NCBI RefSeq assembly: GCF_013111185.1
Contig: NZ_WVRE01000001.1
Coordinates: forward strand, 930,001 to 994,000
Direction of reading: 5' to 3'
Source: Ruegeria sp. HKCCD7303
GTDB taxonomy: Bacteria > Pseudomonadota > Alphaproteobacteria > Rhodobacterales > Rhodobacteraceae
DNA length: 64,000 nucleotides
Below the pieces are notes generated by a model. It did not search any database. It saw nothing but the letters and a program-made list of their open reading frames with translations, and was not told the origin of the DNA. Below are positions 63,228 to 64,000 of the stretch, one piece after another (the first letter of the stretch is position 1; every line of letters begins with the position of its first letter). A program made the translations under genes and the position numbers.

Positions 63228-64000
63228 ATGTCGAAACTTGTGACGATTTATGGCGGATCTGGATTTGTCGGCCGCTACATCGCGCGGCGCATGGCGAGTG
63301 AGGGATGGCGTGTGCGTGTGGCGGTGCGCCGCCCGAACGAGGCGATGTTCGTGAAACCTTATGGTGTCGTCGGTCAGGTTGAGCCCGTGTTGTGCAATAT
63401 CCGCGATGACGCGTCGGTTGCCCAGGCCATGCACAGTGCGGATGTCGTGGTAAACTGCGTCGGCGTCCTGAACGAGCTGGGCAAAAACGACTTTGGCGCC
63501 GTGCAGGCCGAAGGGGCGGAGCGGATCGCGCGTTTGGCGGCAGAGCAGGGGATTGAGCGGATGGTTCATGTCTCGGCCATTGGTGCCGATGCAAATTCTG
63601 CCAGCGAATATTCTCAGACCAAGGCGCAGGGTGAGGCCGGTGTGCTGAAGCATATGCCAGATGCCGTGATCCTGCGGCCTTCTGTTATTTTTGGTACCGA
63701 AGATCAGTTCTTTAACCGCTTTGCCGGAATGACACGCATGGGGCCGTTCCTGCCGTTGGTTGGTGCCGAAACCAAATTTCAGCCGGTTTATGTGGATGAT
63801 GTGGCCCAGGCCGCAGTTAAGGGCGTTCTGGGACAGGCTGAGCCTGGCGTGTACGAGTTGGGCGGACCCGAGGTGAAGACATTCCGCGCTTTGATGCAGC
63901 AAATGCTGGATGTGATTCACCGTCGCCGCGTCATCATTGGTATGCCTTTTTTTGCAGCACGGATCATGGCGGGTGTTCTGGACATCATTAAGTTTGTCAG
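63228..64000 (+). CDS. Complex I NDUFA9-like NAD(P)-binding protein (3' end cut by window)
   Basis: An extended SDR/NAD(P)-binding protein cut by the right edge; 257 codons are visible. The ATG at 63228 has AGGAG 7 nt upstream. It begins [27 protein letters not shown] with the Rossmann GGSGFVG motif, then [39 protein letters not shown] (with a Y-x3-K in YSQTK) and [12 protein letters not shown], as in NDUFA9/39-kDa subunit relatives. Alphaproteobacterial members are not proven complex I subunits in most species. The coding region continues beyond 64000. Confidence 0.92.
   Translation, partial: MSKLVTIYGGSGFVGRYIARRMASEGWRVRVAVRRPNEAMFVKPYGVVGQVEPVLCNIRDDASVAQAMHSADVVVNCVGVLNELGKNDFGAVQAEGAERIARLAAEQGIERMVHVSAIGADANSASEYSQTKAQGEAGVLKHMPDAVILRPSVIFGTEDQFFNRFAGMTRMGPFLPLVGAETKFQPVYVDDVAQAAVKGVLGQAEPGVYELGGPEVKTFRALMQQMLDVIHRRRVIIGMPFFAARIMAGVLDIIKFV

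Overview
The window is typical core chromosome of an alphaproteobacterium, almost certainly a marine Rhodobacteraceae (Roseobacter group). The assignment rests on several syntenies seen directly: parB-parA-rsmG-mnmG-mnmE-rho-hemJ running away from an origin-like region with maf-aroE-coaE-dnaQ on its other side; regB/senC/regA near ahcY; addA-addB-murU-amgK-tsaE next to a kinase-less DivL-like PAS protein; and hemD-Mic60-hemY. The genus cannot be fixed from sequence reading alone. I see no insertion sequence, prophage, CRISPR array or toxin-antitoxin pair.

Layout. 1-4.4 kb: a same-strand accessory cluster with an SDR dehydrogenase (cut by the window edge), choline-sulfatase, a Rieske oxygenase and a GlxA/AraC-type regulator, probably for choline-O-sulfate or related quaternary-amine catabolism. 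4.5-15.8 kb: housekeeping genes (msrA, ribokinase, malic enzyme, mutS, grpE, hrcA, rph, rdgB, hemW, a DUF454 membrane protein). 15.8-26.3 kb: the replication-origin neighbourhood. Two perfect 16-bp parS palindromes lie inside coding sequence (rsmG and the first codons of mnmG). The hemJ-maf gap (23124-23528) is AT-rich, carries DnaA-box-like motifs, and genes diverge from it. 26.3-32 kb: secB, fxsA, Tim44-like, mltA, Smr, an MFS transporter and a lipoprotein hydrolase.

32-36.4 kb: hslU and hslV, normally adjacent, are separated by a DM13 protein, an MFS transporter and a small AT-richer orphan that overlaps hslV. 36.5-38 kb: a DUF1127 protein, tandem Lin0512-family paralogues and trxA with its terminator. 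38-48 kb: addA, addB, MurNAc-recycling genes (murU-like, amgK-like), tsaE and the DivL-like protein. 48-53.5 kb: the RegB/SenC/RegA redox system, then an HD phosphohydrolase, a small secreted protein with a strong 5' hairpin, and ahcY. 53.5-64 kb: an extensin-like protein, DUF2853, a large single-span envelope protein, EVE and YciI proteins, gpsA, tsaD, hemD, the bacterial Mic60 homologue with a hexanucleotide repeat, hemY, tRNA-Leu(CAG), and an NDUFA9-like protein cut by the right edge.

Most genes are standard. The points most worth a second look are the betC-Rieske-regulator cluster, the split hslVU locus, the kinase-less DivL, the tandem Lin0512 genes, the repeat in Mic60, the coding-embedded parS sites and the unexplained 5'-leader hairpins. 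I do not see strong evidence for a wholly new multi-gene system.
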